From assembly GCA_902778535.1 (NCBI GenBank), contig CACYYG010000017.1:62001-126000 (forward strand): a stretch of DNA of 64,000 nucleotides. The letters are read 5' to 3'. Origin of the DNA: an uncultured Prevotellaceae bacterium (lineage in GTDB: Bacteria > Bacteroidota > Bacteroidia > Bacteroidales > Bacteroidaceae). The translations under genes and the position numbers were made by a program. Below are positions 46,089-54,707 of this stretch, piece after piece. Within the stretch, counting starts at the first letter, position 1; the number at the start of each line of letters is the position of its first letter. The notes under the pieces were generated by a model. The model made no database searches and was not told the DNA's origin. It saw only the letters and a program-made list of their open reading frames with translations.

Positions 46089-47294
46089 ATGAAAAAGAGC
46101 CTGATTAGCTTAACAATGCTGGTGATGACGGTATGCACCGCCAAAGCACAAAGCCTGGTAACCTACAAGTCATACGGTAAGAATTGGGGACAAGAGAACG
46201 TGTCGATGGTGAACAAGCCCAACGGCATCATCTACCGCCTGCGTTGGGAAAAACAGTGCACCGACCTGCCTGTCGTTCCTGAGGCACAGGGTCTTGAGCT
46301 GTTTATCTCTGAGCCTACAGACATGGGCTGGCTTGCTCTCTACAGGAAGCCCATGGGTGCCTCTGACTACAACTTCGTCGTGGTGCTCTACGACCACAGT
46401 AAGCAGCCTACAGCCACCATCAACCTTTGCAATATTACCAACAACCGTTACTGCGAAGTGCAGGACGTGCGATGGGATGCCGACACCCATCACCTGCTGT
46501 TCAACATGGCCTGCCCCAGCTATGCCTCTGAAATCAACGGCAAGGGCAGCAAGCTCTACTGCTACGACGTGGCACAGCGCCGCATGGTGTGGGAGACCGA
46601 CTACCTTGTGAGCAACGACATTTTTATCCTCGACCACGACTTTGTGTACTGCGCCTATGGCTTCACCAACGAAAAGGATTATCTCTATATGCTTGATAAA
46701 CGCACAGGCAAGCAGTACAGCAAAGTTCCTATGCCTTCAAAGGTGCACTATTTGGAAAAACAAGTGAAAAACGGTAAGGATATACTCTACGTGGTGGATT
46801 ACAACGACAACCTCTCCACCTTCACCATCAATGGTAAGCCAGCACAGCCTCAGCCCGAAGTCTTCACTGTCGTGTATGCCACGTCTGATGACGGATTCCT
46901 CAACGTCCGCTCACAGCCTTCAACCAGCGGCGCCATCCTCGGCCAGTTGTGGACGCTGTCGCACGGTCTGGGCCACGGCGTGCTCAGGGAGAAGGGCGAG
47001 CGATGGAGTAAAGTCAGCGTTGGCGATGTCACAGGCTGGGTATACAATGGCTATCTGGGTACGCAGTCGTGGTATGACGGCTCTGGCCGCACCAAGCTGG
47101 TTGCCAAGCGTGAACAGACGCCCATCTTCGGCGAGGATTATGTTGGCGACGGCGACTATCCCCTCTTCACTACTGTGAAGAAGGGTACGCTCATTGCCGA
47201 CCAGTATGACGAATATGAGGGTTACTACGTGCTGAAGACAGCCCACGACTACCTGTTTATTAGGAAAAACGACGTAGAGGTAGTAGCACAGTAA
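46089..47294 (+). CDS. Secreted protein with bacterial SH3 domain
   Basis: 401 residues from the ATG at 46089. A signal peptide (ISLTMLVMTVCTAKAQ) is followed by an N-terminal region (about 25-265) with beta-propeller-like segments (YRLRWEKQCTDL, VQDVRWDADTHHLLFNM, YDVAQRRMVWETDYLV) and an SH3b domain (about 275-345, DGFLNVRSQPSTSGAILGQL, then WSKVSVGDVTGWVYNGYLG). SH3b domains often bind cell-wall or peptide ligands. Function unknown. Convergent with the HExxH protein gene, with a hairpin in between. Confidence 0.75.
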   Translation: MKKSLISLTMLVMTVCTAKAQSLVTYKSYGKNWGQENVSMVNKPNGIIYRLRWEKQCTDLPVVPEAQGLELFISEPTDMGWLALYRKPMGASDYNFVVVLYDHSKQPTATINLCNITNNRYCEVQDVRWDADTHHLLFNMACPSYASEINGKGSKLYCYDVAQRRMVWETDYLVSNDIFILDHDFVYCAYGFTNEKDYLYMLDKRTGKQYSKVPMPSKVHYLEKQVKNGKDILYVVDYNDNLSTFTINGKPAQPQPEVFTVVYATSDDGFLNVRSQPSTSGAILGQLWTLSHGLGHGVLREKGERWSKVSVGDVTGWVYNGYLGTQSWYDGSGRTKLVAKREQTPIFGEDYVGDGDYPLFTTVKKGTLIADQYDEYEGYYVLKTAHDYLFIRKNDVEVVAQ

Positions 47295-47316
47295 TAACGC
47301 ATAAGCCACATAATTA

Positions 47317-47361
47317 GGGCATGCCCCACGTAGGTGTAAAGCACCATCGTCAGGCATGCCC
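47317..47361. terminator. Convergent-gene hairpin
   Basis: GGGCATGCC (47317-47325) pairs with GGCATGCCC (47353-47361). The large loop contains a second small hairpin (GGTG near 47333 with CACC near 47342). There is no long T run, so termination strength is uncertain. Confidence 0.6.
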
Positions 47362-47395
47362 AAAATATGTTTTTCAGCACAGGAATGTGCCTTTG

Positions 47396-49699
47396 CTATT
47401 TGACGACAGTCTTGCGTCCATTGACGATGTAGAGTCCCGGCTTTAGCTGCTGCGTAGACGATGTCACGCGACGCCCGTCAAGGGTGTAGACAGCATCAGT
47501 CATGGTAGCGGCAGCAGTGGTAGCGGTGTTGATGTTAGTTACCACTTCAGTGCTGACAGAGCCGTAGAAATAGAGGCGGAAGTTGTCGAAGATGACCCAA
47601 TAGCGCGAGGGCATCGATGAGCAGCGCAGCCCTATCTTCAAAGATGTGGATGTGGAACTGAGGGTGGTCACGACCTCGTTCTCATAGAATCCCTTCTTGA
47701 AATAGTTGGCGGCAGCCTGCATGTTGTCGGGAACGTAATATTTTCCACCCACCAACACTTCACTGCCTACACCCAGCTTCCTGGTCTGCGCGTCTTCAGC
47801 TATATGTCTCATCTTCACGCTCTTCGAACCGAAATAGAAAGAAGCGTTGACATTGTTCGTACCGGCTGCATAGTCGTTGTAAGCCTGAGTGTAGGTTCCC
47901 GGACGCTGGAAGCCCTGCACCATCACACGGAAAGTGCCGTTGGGCAGATTTCTGACAGTCTGATTAAAGTCAAAGGTCTTTTCATAGAATTCAGCGCAAG
48001 AGTAGCTGATGGCGGGCGTTACCGACCAGCCGTCGCTGGCATCCATGCCCTGGTTCTTTATCATATATGTCAGGTCGAAGGGCTGTCCGATGTCTGTAGG
48101 AGTGGCGACATTCAGGAAATCGAGTGCTGCCTGCCGTGCCTCATCGGCCAGGGGAGTCAAGTCGCTAACGCCGGCGGCATTGTTCATACGCTGCTCAATA
48201 CTGCTGATGGCATCGGCAAATGCCTGGCTGGCACTGGCCGGTTCAGTGGTATGGGGAACATCATAAAGAGCTTTAATGGGTATCAGCACGTTGCTCACCT
48301 CTGCCCTTAGCTGTGTCATGGCACTACTTTCGAAAGTCTGAATATCGTCGGCCGAGAGAATGAGCCAGCGCTGCTGCGTGGCGGCGTTCGAAAGATCAAA
48401 AGTCTTGCTGGCCGTAGCGCCATTAGCGTTGGCTGTCAGACATGACGGTGTCCAGTTGCCAGAGGGATGAATGAGCCAATAGCCACGCATACCACTGACA
48501 TTGACCCGCCCCTTCATCAGGTGGAAATCATCGTTGGCGTTGGGCGTAGAGTGGTTTATGGTCTTGAAGCCGCTGCTATAGGTCATATACTGACCAGTGG
48601 CAGCGTTGCGCAGCTGGTAATATTGGTTAGAGGGTGTGAACGTGATGTACCAGGCGGCGCTGTCGTTCTGCAGTGCCTCAGCAGCACTCATAGCGCGCCA
48701 TTTCAGCATACCGGTGGATGTGGGAATGAGATAGGAGGTATAGAGTCCGCGCTCCTCATCTTCATTTTTCAGGTAGTATTTCACGTCATCCTCCTGTTCA
48801 AAGGCATAGTAAGGATCAGCGAAAGTGTTATAACAATGCTGCAAACCGTCCTCTCCTAATGCCTGTCCTATCATGGCATTGGCATAGTAAGTCTTCAGCG
48901 ATCCGTCATCCTCGTGTGCACCGTTGATGCCGTAGGGCCACATGTGCTGCGTGTCGCCATGAAGGAACGAGCCGCTTGTATTATCCCAGAAATCGAGGAA
49001 GGCTGACACGCGCTCTCCCACCCAGTTGCCGGTACCGTTGCCGGAACGCATGATATTGCCTGCCCACTGGGTGCTATAGTTGATAACACCAAGTCCGTGC
49101 TGCATCTCGTGCATGATGGTGCCCGTTTTTTGGTAGCTTTCATTAGGCCCTACATTCATCCAGGGCTGGTCTTGATAGTTACAGTCGGCAGTGGGTGTGC
49201 CAGAGCCATAACCTACATTGAAATGTTTCTGAATACTGGTCAGATTACAGAATATGTCACAGGCTTGTGTGAGGGCATTGTTGATGCGTGTGTTTTGAGC
49301 ATCGTTGCCACCGTTATTGTAAGAATAGGTGATTTTGCCCTTGGGTACCGTACAGAACTTTATGACGTCGCCATAGCCTACATCGCCATTGGTGTTTTTA
49401 GCATAAGCACGCATATAATACATGGTGGCAGGCTCCAGTCCTTCCAACACATAGACGGTGCCGTTGCCTGCGGCCATCGTCTTCTTGGTGGTGTTGTCAT
49501 CAACGGTGGGTTCAGGGTGTGTGGCATAGCAAAAGCCGCGCTCCTTGATATTGGTGCCACTGGCAGTCATGCGGCCAAAAGCCATTGTGGCTCCACGAGC
49601 ATACTTCACATTGGTAGTCACCTTAGGTGCGGTTTGTGCAGCTGCACTGCCAATTGATAACCAACAACCAACAACTAATAACAGGAAAATGTTTCGCAT
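47396..49699 (-). CDS. Large secreted HExxH metallopeptidase-like protein with sorting tail
   Basis: 767 residues. A signal peptide (MRNIFLLLVVGCWLSIGSAA, core encoded by a heptamer repeat) is followed by a fibronectin-III-like domain (about 25-115, GLEPATMYYMRAYAKNTNGD) and a central region (about 120-300) with the zinc-protease motif in TIMHEMQHGLGVINY and a possible Met-turn (GNIMRSG). A ricin/lectin-like stretch (about 345-450, YYQLRNAATGQYMTY), helices, a beta-sandwich and a T9SS-like tail (YTLDGRRVTSSTQQLKPGLY, then VNGRKTVVK) complete it. The metzincin third-ligand position is Asn (HExxHxxGxxN), so activity or the exact clan is uncertain. It is probably exported to the cell surface. 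Confidence 0.7.
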   Translation of the reverse strand: MRNIFLLLVVGCWLSIGSAAAQTAPKVTTNVKYARGATMAFGRMTASGTNIKERGFCYATHPEPTVDDNTTKKTMAAGNGTVYVLEGLEPATMYYMRAYAKNTNGDVGYGDVIKFCTVPKGKITYSYNNGGNDAQNTRINNALTQACDIFCNLTSIQKHFNVGYGSGTPTADCNYQDQPWMNVGPNESYQKTGTIMHEMQHGLGVINYSTQWAGNIMRSGNGTGNWVGERVSAFLDFWDNTSGSFLHGDTQHMWPYGINGAHEDDGSLKTYYANAMIGQALGEDGLQHCYNTFADPYYAFEQEDDVKYYLKNEDEERGLYTSYLIPTSTGMLKWRAMSAAEALQNDSAAWYITFTPSNQYYQLRNAATGQYMTYSSGFKTINHSTPNANDDFHLMKGRVNVSGMRGYWLIHPSGNWTPSCLTANANGATASKTFDLSNAATQQRWLILSADDIQTFESSAMTQLRAEVSNVLIPIKALYDVPHTTEPASASQAFADAISSIEQRMNNAAGVSDLTPLADEARQAALDFLNVATPTDIGQPFDLTYMIKNQGMDASDGWSVTPAISYSCAEFYEKTFDFNQTVRNLPNGTFRVMVQGFQRPGTYTQAYNDYAAGTNNVNASFYFGSKSVKMRHIAEDAQTRKLGVGSEVLVGGKYYVPDNMQAAANYFKKGFYENEVVTTLSSTSTSLKIGLRCSSMPSRYWVIFDNFRLYFYGSVSTEVVTNINTATTAAATMTDAVYTLDGRRVTSSTQQLKPGLYIVNGRKTVVK
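49654..49681. repeat. Heptamer repeat inside the signal-peptide codons of the HExxH protein
   Basis: Units TTGATAA, CCAACAA, CCAACAA and CTAATAA on the plus strand. Read on the minus strand they give LLVVGCWLS, the hydrophobic core of the signal peptide. Confidence 0.7.
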
Positions 49700-49732
49700 A
49701 ATATTTGTTTTATAGATTAACTTTTAGGGATA

Positions 49733-50482
49733 CTATTCCACTATTGGGGGATATTTGCGCCACCAGCCGTCCCAGCGCAGGCGCATTACGCCGAAGAACG
49801 CCTCGGAGAAGATTCCACCCGACATCTTGCTTGTTCCCTCGCGGCGGTTGACGAAGACAACAGGCACCTCCTTTATCTTAAAACCGATCTTATAGGCCGT
49901 GTATTTCATCTCAATCTGGAAGGCATAGCCCTTGAAACGCACCTTGTCCAGTTCAATTGTCTTCAACACGCGGCGCTTATAGCAGACAAAGCCCGCAGTA
50001 GTGTCGCGTACCTTGATGCCCGTAATGATTCGCACATACTTCGAGGCAAAATAGCTCATCAGCACGCGCCCCATTGGCCAGTTCACAACATTAACGCCGC
50101 TGACATAGCGCGAGCCAACGGACACATCGTTGCCCTCGTCGTGACAAGCGGCATAGAGGCGCGGCAGGTCGTTAGGGTCATGGCTGAAATCAGCATCCAT
50201 CTCGAAGATATAGTCGTAGTCGTGCTCCAACGACCATTTGAAACCGGCAATGTAGGCCGTTCCCAACCCCTGTTTGCCACTGCGTTCCACAAGGAAGAGG
50301 CGGTCGGCAAACTCCTCAGCCATCAGTCTTTTCACAATCTGCGCCGTTCCATCGGGAGAACCGTCGTCGATAATCAGGATGTGGAAAAACTTTTCCAGTC
50401 CGAAGACGGCCCGGATAATCTTCTCGATGTTCTCTTTCTCGTTGTAAGTAGGGATAATGACGATGCTATCGCTCTTGTTCAT
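49733..50482 (-). CDS. GT2 polyprenol-phosphate mannosyltransferase-like protein
   Basis: 249 residues. DPM1-like motifs: VIIPTYNEKENIEKII, IIDDGSPDGTAQIV, MDADFSHDP (DxD-type metal/nucleotide site) and RYVSGVNVVNWPMGR, with no C-terminal membrane helices. Such enzymes transfer mannose or a similar sugar from GDP-sugar to undecaprenyl phosphate; in Bacteroidota this may serve protein O-glycosylation or glycan synthesis. Divergent from lpxC/fabZ. The HExxH protein gene follows 33 bases downstream and may be co-transcribed. Confidence 0.88.
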   Translation of the reverse strand: MNKSDSIVIIPTYNEKENIEKIIRAVFGLEKFFHILIIDDGSPDGTAQIVKRLMAEEFADRLFLVERSGKQGLGTAYIAGFKWSLEHDYDYIFEMDADFSHDPNDLPRLYAACHDEGNDVSVGSRYVSGVNVVNWPMGRVLMSYFASKYVRIITGIKVRDTTAGFVCYKRRVLKTIELDKVRFKGYAFQIEMKYTAYKIGFKIKEVPVVFVNRREGTSKMSGGIFSEAFFGVMRLRWDGWWRKYPPIVE

Positions 50483-50505
50483 TGTTTCAGGTATGTTTAA
50501 CGATG

Positions 50506-50535
50506 CAAAGATAATGATTTTTTGCCGATAGACAA
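50506..50535 (-). promoter_or_regulatory. Promoter of the GT2 gene
   Basis: On the minus strand, TATCTTTG (complement of 50506-50513) and TTG (complement of 50533-50535), 19 bases apart. Confidence 0.65.
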
Positions 50536-50576
50536 AGAAAGATTCTTTTTTTTTCGCTATTTACATTTTATTTACG

Positions 50577-50584
50577 TACCTTTG
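50577..50584 (+). promoter_or_regulatory. -7 box upstream of lpxC/fabZ
   Basis: TACCTTTG, about 52 bases before the ATG; the leader that follows is mostly heptamer repeat. The -33 part is degenerate. Confidence 0.6.
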
Positions 50585-50601
50585 CAGCCAACTTGAGAAG
50601 A

Positions 50602-50636
50602 AATCTCAAATTATAATTCTCAATTCTCAAATCAAT
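50602..50636 (+). repeat. Five-unit heptamer repeat ending at the lpxC/fabZ start codon
   Basis: AATCTCA, AATTATA, ATTCTCA, ATTCTCA and AATCAAT run directly up to the ATG at 50637, so the repeat occupies the ribosome-binding region. It closely matches the five-unit half at 36291-36325. Confidence 0.8.
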
Positions 50637-52019
50637 ATGAAACAAAAAACATTGAAAGGCAGCTTTTCTCTTTGTGGAAAAGGCCTTCATACTGGATTGA
50701 GCCTCACTGTTACTTTCAATCCTGCTCCTGAGAATCACGGTTATAAAATACAGCGTATCGACCTTGAAGGTATGCCCGTCATTGATGCCGTAGCCGAGAA
50801 CGTTGTCGACACTCAGCGCGGTACTGTCCTGGGCAAGGGCGATGTACGCATCAGCACCGTAGAACACGGACTCAGCGCACTTTACGCCTTGGGCATCGAC
50901 AACTGCCTCATTCAGGTCAGCGGTCCCGAGTTCCCCATCCTCGACGGCTCTGCCATCCAGTATGTGCAGAAGATTCAGGAGGTGGGCATTGAAGAACAGA
51001 ACGCGCCCAAGGACTACTATATCATCCGCAAGAAGATTGAGGTGAAGGACGAGGAGAGCGGCTCATGCATCACTATCCTGCCCGACGATGAGTTCTCGCT
51101 CACCACGATGTGCTCTTTCGAGTCGAAGTTCATCAACTCGCAGTTTGCAACCCTCGACAACATCCACAAGTATGCCGATGAGATTGCACCCGCACGCACC
51201 TTCGTCTTTGTGCGTGACCTGGAGCCGCTGTTGCAGGCCAACCTTATCAAGGGCGGCGACCTCGACAACGCCATCGTCATCTACGAGCGCCAGACCACGC
51301 AGGAGCGTCTCGACATGCTGGCCGACATGCTGCACGTGGAGCACCGCAACGCTACCGACCTTGGCTATGTGCAACACAAGCCACTGGTATGGGAGAACGA
51401 GTGCACACGCCACAAGTTGCTCGACGTCATCGGCGACATGGCCCTCATCGGCCGTCCCATCAAGGGGCGCATCGTTGCCACACGCCCGGGCCACACCATC
51501 AACAATAAATTCGCGCGCGAAATGCGCAAGGAGATTCGCAAGCACGAAATTCAGGCTCCCTTCTACGACCCCAACGAGACGCCCATTATGGACGTCAACC
51601 GCATCCGCGAACTCCTGCCCCACCGCTATCCCATGCAGCTCGTCGATAAGGTCATAGAGATTGGCCCCATGAGCATCGTCGGCGTTAAGAACATCACCTC
51701 CAACGAGCCATTCTTCCAGGGACACTTCCCACAGGAACCCGTCATGCCCGGCGTCTTGCAGATTGAGGCGATGGCACAGGTTGGCGGACTCTTGGTGCTG
51801 AATGGCGTGGAGGAGCCCGAGCGCTGGAGCACCTACTTCCTCAAGATTGACGGCGTGAAATTCCGTCAGAAAGTAGTGCCTGGCGACACGCTGCTCTTCA
51901 AGGTCGAGATGCAGGCTCCGTTGCGTCACGGAATCTCCACGATGAAAGGCTATGCCTTCGTGGGCGACCACGTGGTGAGCGAGGCTTCCTTCACGGCACA
52001 GATTGTGAAGAACAAGTAA
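50637..52019 (+). CDS. lpxC/fabZ: Bifunctional UDP-3-O-acyl-GlcNAc deacetylase / 3-hydroxyacyl-ACP dehydratase
   Basis: 460 residues. The LpxC part (about 1-305) has MKQKTLKGSFSLCGKGLHTG, ISTVEHGLSALYALGIDNC (zinc-ligand His) and HKLLDVIGDMALIGRPIKG (His/Asp ligands). The FabZ part (about 315-460) has LLPHRYPMQLVDKVIEI, the catalytic His in GHFPQEPVMPGVLQIEAMAQ (with Glu) and VVSEASFTAQIV at the end. The fusion is typical of Bacteroidota and couples lipid A deacetylation with fatty acid dehydration. lpxD or lpxA do not flank it. The start is fixed by the repeat leader and promoter. Confidence 0.96.
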   Translation: MKQKTLKGSFSLCGKGLHTGLSLTVTFNPAPENHGYKIQRIDLEGMPVIDAVAENVVDTQRGTVLGKGDVRISTVEHGLSALYALGIDNCLIQVSGPEFPILDGSAIQYVQKIQEVGIEEQNAPKDYYIIRKKIEVKDEESGSCITILPDDEFSLTTMCSFESKFINSQFATLDNIHKYADEIAPARTFVFVRDLEPLLQANLIKGGDLDNAIVIYERQTTQERLDMLADMLHVEHRNATDLGYVQHKPLVWENECTRHKLLDVIGDMALIGRPIKGRIVATRPGHTINNKFAREMRKEIRKHEIQAPFYDPNETPIMDVNRIRELLPHRYPMQLVDKVIEIGPMSIVGVKNITSNEPFFQGHFPQEPVMPGVLQIEAMAQVGGLLVLNGVEEPERWSTYFLKIDGVKFRQKVVPGDTLLFKVEMQAPLRHGISTMKGYAFVGDHVVSEASFTAQIVKNK

Positions 52020-52020
52020 A

Positions 52021-52073
52021 CCCAAATCGGTCATTAGGCTGTTATGCACTAACACGCTAATGACCGATGGGGG
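52021..52073 (+). terminator. Long hairpin just after lpxC/fabZ
   Basis: ATCGGTCATTAG (52026-52037) pairs with CTAATGACCGAT (52057-52068); CCC and GGGG outside and GTTA/TAAC inside may extend it. It starts 2 bases after the stop codon. There is no T run, so it may protect the 3' end rather than terminate. Confidence 0.65.
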
Positions 52074-52265
52074 TAAAAGTGTTCCGTTTTCTTTACAAAA
52101 CACACCAAAAAAGTGCGTTTAACTACGCTGAGAATCGCTTGGAATTCACCAAACGTTCTCTTGACCGCAAATAACGCAAAAATGAAGGTGGTTGCTATTT
52201 CATTGACTGACAGTCTTTTAAGTGTTTCAGACAATGACAGCAAACATCTCCGCAGAAAAAAGTCA

Positions 52266-52309
52266 GCTCCGCGTGAAAAAAACTCATATGGTTTTTTTTC
52301 ACGCGGAGC
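52266..52309. terminator. Hairpin in the convergent gap before the exonuclease gene end
   Basis: GCTCCGCGTGAAAAAAAC (52266-52283) pairs with GTTTTTTTTCACGCGGAGC (52291-52309) with one bulged base. On the minus strand a T run follows about 4 bases later. The rest of the 493-base gap (52020-52512) is AT-rich with no gene that I can support. Confidence 0.75.
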
Positions 52310-52512
52310 CTCTTTATAACCAAAAACGAGCCATTCTAGTTCGCAAATGAGCCCTTGAAGACGCTAAAAGATGCACAAATTTAATTAAGTGTGCGTTTTT
52401 TTCTTCCTTCTCTTCTCTGTTTGCTACGCTGAATTCTTAAAAAGTCTTTATCTCCGCTTCTAGATTGAAATTTTTATTTGTCAAGAAAAACGAATCGTTT
52501 TTTTTGACATTT

Positions 52513-53382
52513 TTACCCTTTCTGAGCTTCACGCAGGCGAATACGGGTAAGTATCTGCTTGGTGTTGTAGGTGAAGTCGCCACCCATTATCCACGAGTAA
52601 TAGCCCTGATCGATGCGTAGCACCTCAGCCACTGTTTTGCCTTTGTGCTTGCCAAAGTTGAAGTATTCGGTCATCACTGGCTTGCCGTCAGCATCGAGGA
52701 TTGTGTTGCCCTTGGCGTCCTTGGCCTCACCCCATACAATGCGTCCTGCGAAGTCTACATTATTATTAACGCGCGAGAAGTCGCTCAGCATCTGCACATC
52801 GTTCTGCAAAACACGGCCTTCAGGATTCTCGCCCAACGAGCGCTGATGCTCCTCGGTGTAATAGTCGAGCTCGCCTTGTAACACGCGCCAGGTAGCTTCG
52901 GTGTCCTCGTCGGCACGATGGGCAACGAAATCTTCTTCCATCTTCCTGCCACAGTAAAACTTATAGGCAGCAGCCAGGTTGCGACGCTCCATCTTGTGGA
53001 AGATGGTCTGTACATCAATGAGGCGGCATTTCGAGAAGTCGAAGTCAACGCCAGCACGCAGGAATTCCTCGGCCAGCAAAGGAATGTCGAAATGATTGGA
53101 GTTGAAACCTGCGAAGTCACATCCCTTGAAGGTCTCGTTGAGCTGGGAAGCCAGCTGCTTGAAGGTGGGCTTGTCTTTCACATCTTCGTTTGAGATGCCT
53201 GTCAGCTGCGTAATCATCGGCAGGATGTAGCACTCAGGGTTTACGAGGAAGTTGCGTCGCTCCTCCTCACCATTGGGAAACACCTTGATATAGGAAATCT
53301 GTATGATTCGGTCTTTCACCAAATCAAGACCGGTCGTCTCCAAATCGAAGACGACCAGCGGCTTGGTTAATTTCAGTTTCAT
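52513..53382 (-). CDS. DEDDh-type 3'-5' exonuclease (DnaQ-like)
   Basis: 289 residues. The exonuclease domain (about 1-175) has VFDLETTGL (motif I), FAGFNSNHFDIPLLAEEF (motif II) and FVAHRADEDTEATW (motif III with His). A C-terminal domain (about 200-289) has YFNFGKHKGKTVAEVL and GYYSWIMGGDFTYNTK, a small module found after the exonuclease domain in Bacteroidota proteins. It probably acts in DNA proofreading or repair. It lies 36 bases downstream of dnaN in the same direction, which fits a replication role. Confidence 0.88.
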   Translation of the reverse strand: MKLKLTKPLVVFDLETTGLDLVKDRIIQISYIKVFPNGEEERRNFLVNPECYILPMITQLTGISNEDVKDKPTFKQLASQLNETFKGCDFAGFNSNHFDIPLLAEEFLRAGVDFDFSKCRLIDVQTIFHKMERRNLAAAYKFYCGRKMEEDFVAHRADEDTEATWRVLQGELDYYTEEHQRSLGENPEGRVLQNDVQMLSDFSRVNNNVDFAGRIVWGEAKDAKGNTILDADGKPVMTEYFNFGKHKGKTVAEVLRIDQGYYSWIMGGDFTYNTKQILTRIRLREAQKG

Positions 53383-53418
53383 AATCAGTAATATGTGCTA
53401 TGTGTCAAGCACTATGCA

Positions 53419-54543
53419 TTAATCATTGATGAGCATGGGCATCATCAGCATCAGCACATCTTGGTCGGCAGGCTGCTCCGAAGGCAGTACAAGTCCTGCA
53501 CGGCTGGGATCGGCCAGCTGTATGACAACTTCCTGACACTCAAAATTGCTGAGAATCTCAATGAACGACGATCCCTTGAAACCAATGCTCATTGGCATAC
53601 CATTATAGTCGCAGGCCATACGCTCGGTAGCTGTTTTCGAGAAATCATAGTCCTCGGCATCAAGCTGCAGCGTGCCGTTCTCCACATGGAAGCGAATGAG
53701 GTTACTCGAGTCGTTGCTGAACGGCTGCACACGACGCAAAGCTGAAAGAAGTCCTGAACGGTCGACGGTGAGCTGGTTGGGGTTGCTCTGAGGAATGACG
53801 CTATTGTAGTTGGGATAGCGCCCCTCAATGAGACGGCATACGATTACGCCATCTTCGAAGTTAATCTCGGCATTACGCTCGTCGAAACGGATCACCACAT
53901 CGCCACCTTGCTTGCCCAGCACGCTTTTCAGCAGCGAGGCCGGTTTCTTGGGAAGAATGAATGATGCCGGTTGCTCACTCTTAATATTCAGAATCTTATT
54001 GCGAACCAACTTGTGTCCGTCGCTTGCTACAACGGCCAGACAATCTGGCGTCAAGTCAAAGTAAATGCCGTTCATCACGGGACGCAACTCATCCTGTGCT
54101 GTAGCAAAGAGCGATCGGTTGATATTGTCGGCCAGCACCTGCGTAGGGATGTTGATAATGGTGGCCTGCTCGCCAATCTGCTGTGGCTGTGGAAACTCGT
54201 CGGCGTTTTCCACTGGCAACGAGAACATACCATTCTGGTAACTAATCTTGGCAATATTGGCCTGCTGGTCAATATCGAAAGTAATGGGCTGCTCACTAAT
54301 ACCCTTCACGGCCTCCAGCAGATCGTGGTTGCCTACGCAGAATCGTCCGTCGCTATCGGTCTCGTTCAGTTCCATCATGGTTTGCATCACCACTTCACTG
54401 TCGCTGGCCGTCAGGCGAAGTGCTCCATCGACCACCTCGAAAAGGAAGTCGCCAAGTATAGGCAGTGAATTCTTACTGTTGATAACTCTCCCTAGCGCCG
54501 AGAGACGGGCTGCCAGCGCAGTGCTTGATAAAGTAAATCTCAT
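53419..54543 (-). CDS. dnaN: DNA polymerase III beta subunit (sliding clamp)
   Basis: 374 residues, normal for DnaN, with three clamp domains. Start MRFTLSSTALAARLSALGRV, middle KPASLLKSVLGKQGGDVVIR, and the C-terminal LPSEQPADQDVLMLMMPMLI are characteristic. It encircles DNA and tethers polymerase. dnaA and recF are not adjacent, so this is not the classical origin arrangement. Divergent from the DUF3127 gene. Confidence 0.95.
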   Translation of the reverse strand: MRFTLSSTALAARLSALGRVINSKNSLPILGDFLFEVVDGALRLTASDSEVVMQTMMELNETDSDGRFCVGNHDLLEAVKGISEQPITFDIDQQANIAKISYQNGMFSLPVENADEFPQPQQIGEQATIINIPTQVLADNINRSLFATAQDELRPVMNGIYFDLTPDCLAVVASDGHKLVRNKILNIKSEQPASFILPKKPASLLKSVLGKQGGDVVIRFDERNAEINFEDGVIVCRLIEGRYPNYNSVIPQSNPNQLTVDRSGLLSALRRVQPFSNDSSNLIRFHVENGTLQLDAEDYDFSKTATERMACDYNGMPMSIGFKGSSFIEILSNFECQEVVIQLADPSRAGLVLPSEQPADQDVLMLMMPMLIND

Positions 54544-54585
54544 GGCTATTCTTTCTATTTAATTCTGTTCTTTTATTTTGGACTA

Positions 54586-54615
54586 CAAAAATACAAAAAA
54601 TAACAATGAAAACAA
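54586..54615 (-). promoter_or_regulatory. Promoter of dnaN
   Basis: On the minus strand, TATTTTTG (complement of 54586-54593) and TTG (complement of 54613-54615), 19 bases apart. Confidence 0.6.
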
Positions 54616-54707
54616 AAAAATACGGAAAAAAATTACTCGTTTTCAAACTATTTTAGTAATTTCGCAAGCGAATATTGAAAAACAAATCTTTTAATACTTA
54701 CAGACAA

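Noticed and set aside
51063..52103. Long minus-strand reading frame opposite lpxC/fabZ
   Set aside because: It mirrors the codon structure of the well-supported plus-strand gene, has no recognisable motif, and has no promoter or neighbour context.
53419..54660. Replication origin near dnaN
   Set aside because: No dnaA, no cluster of DnaA boxes and no AT-rich unwinding region of the expected form; dnaN alone is not evidence.
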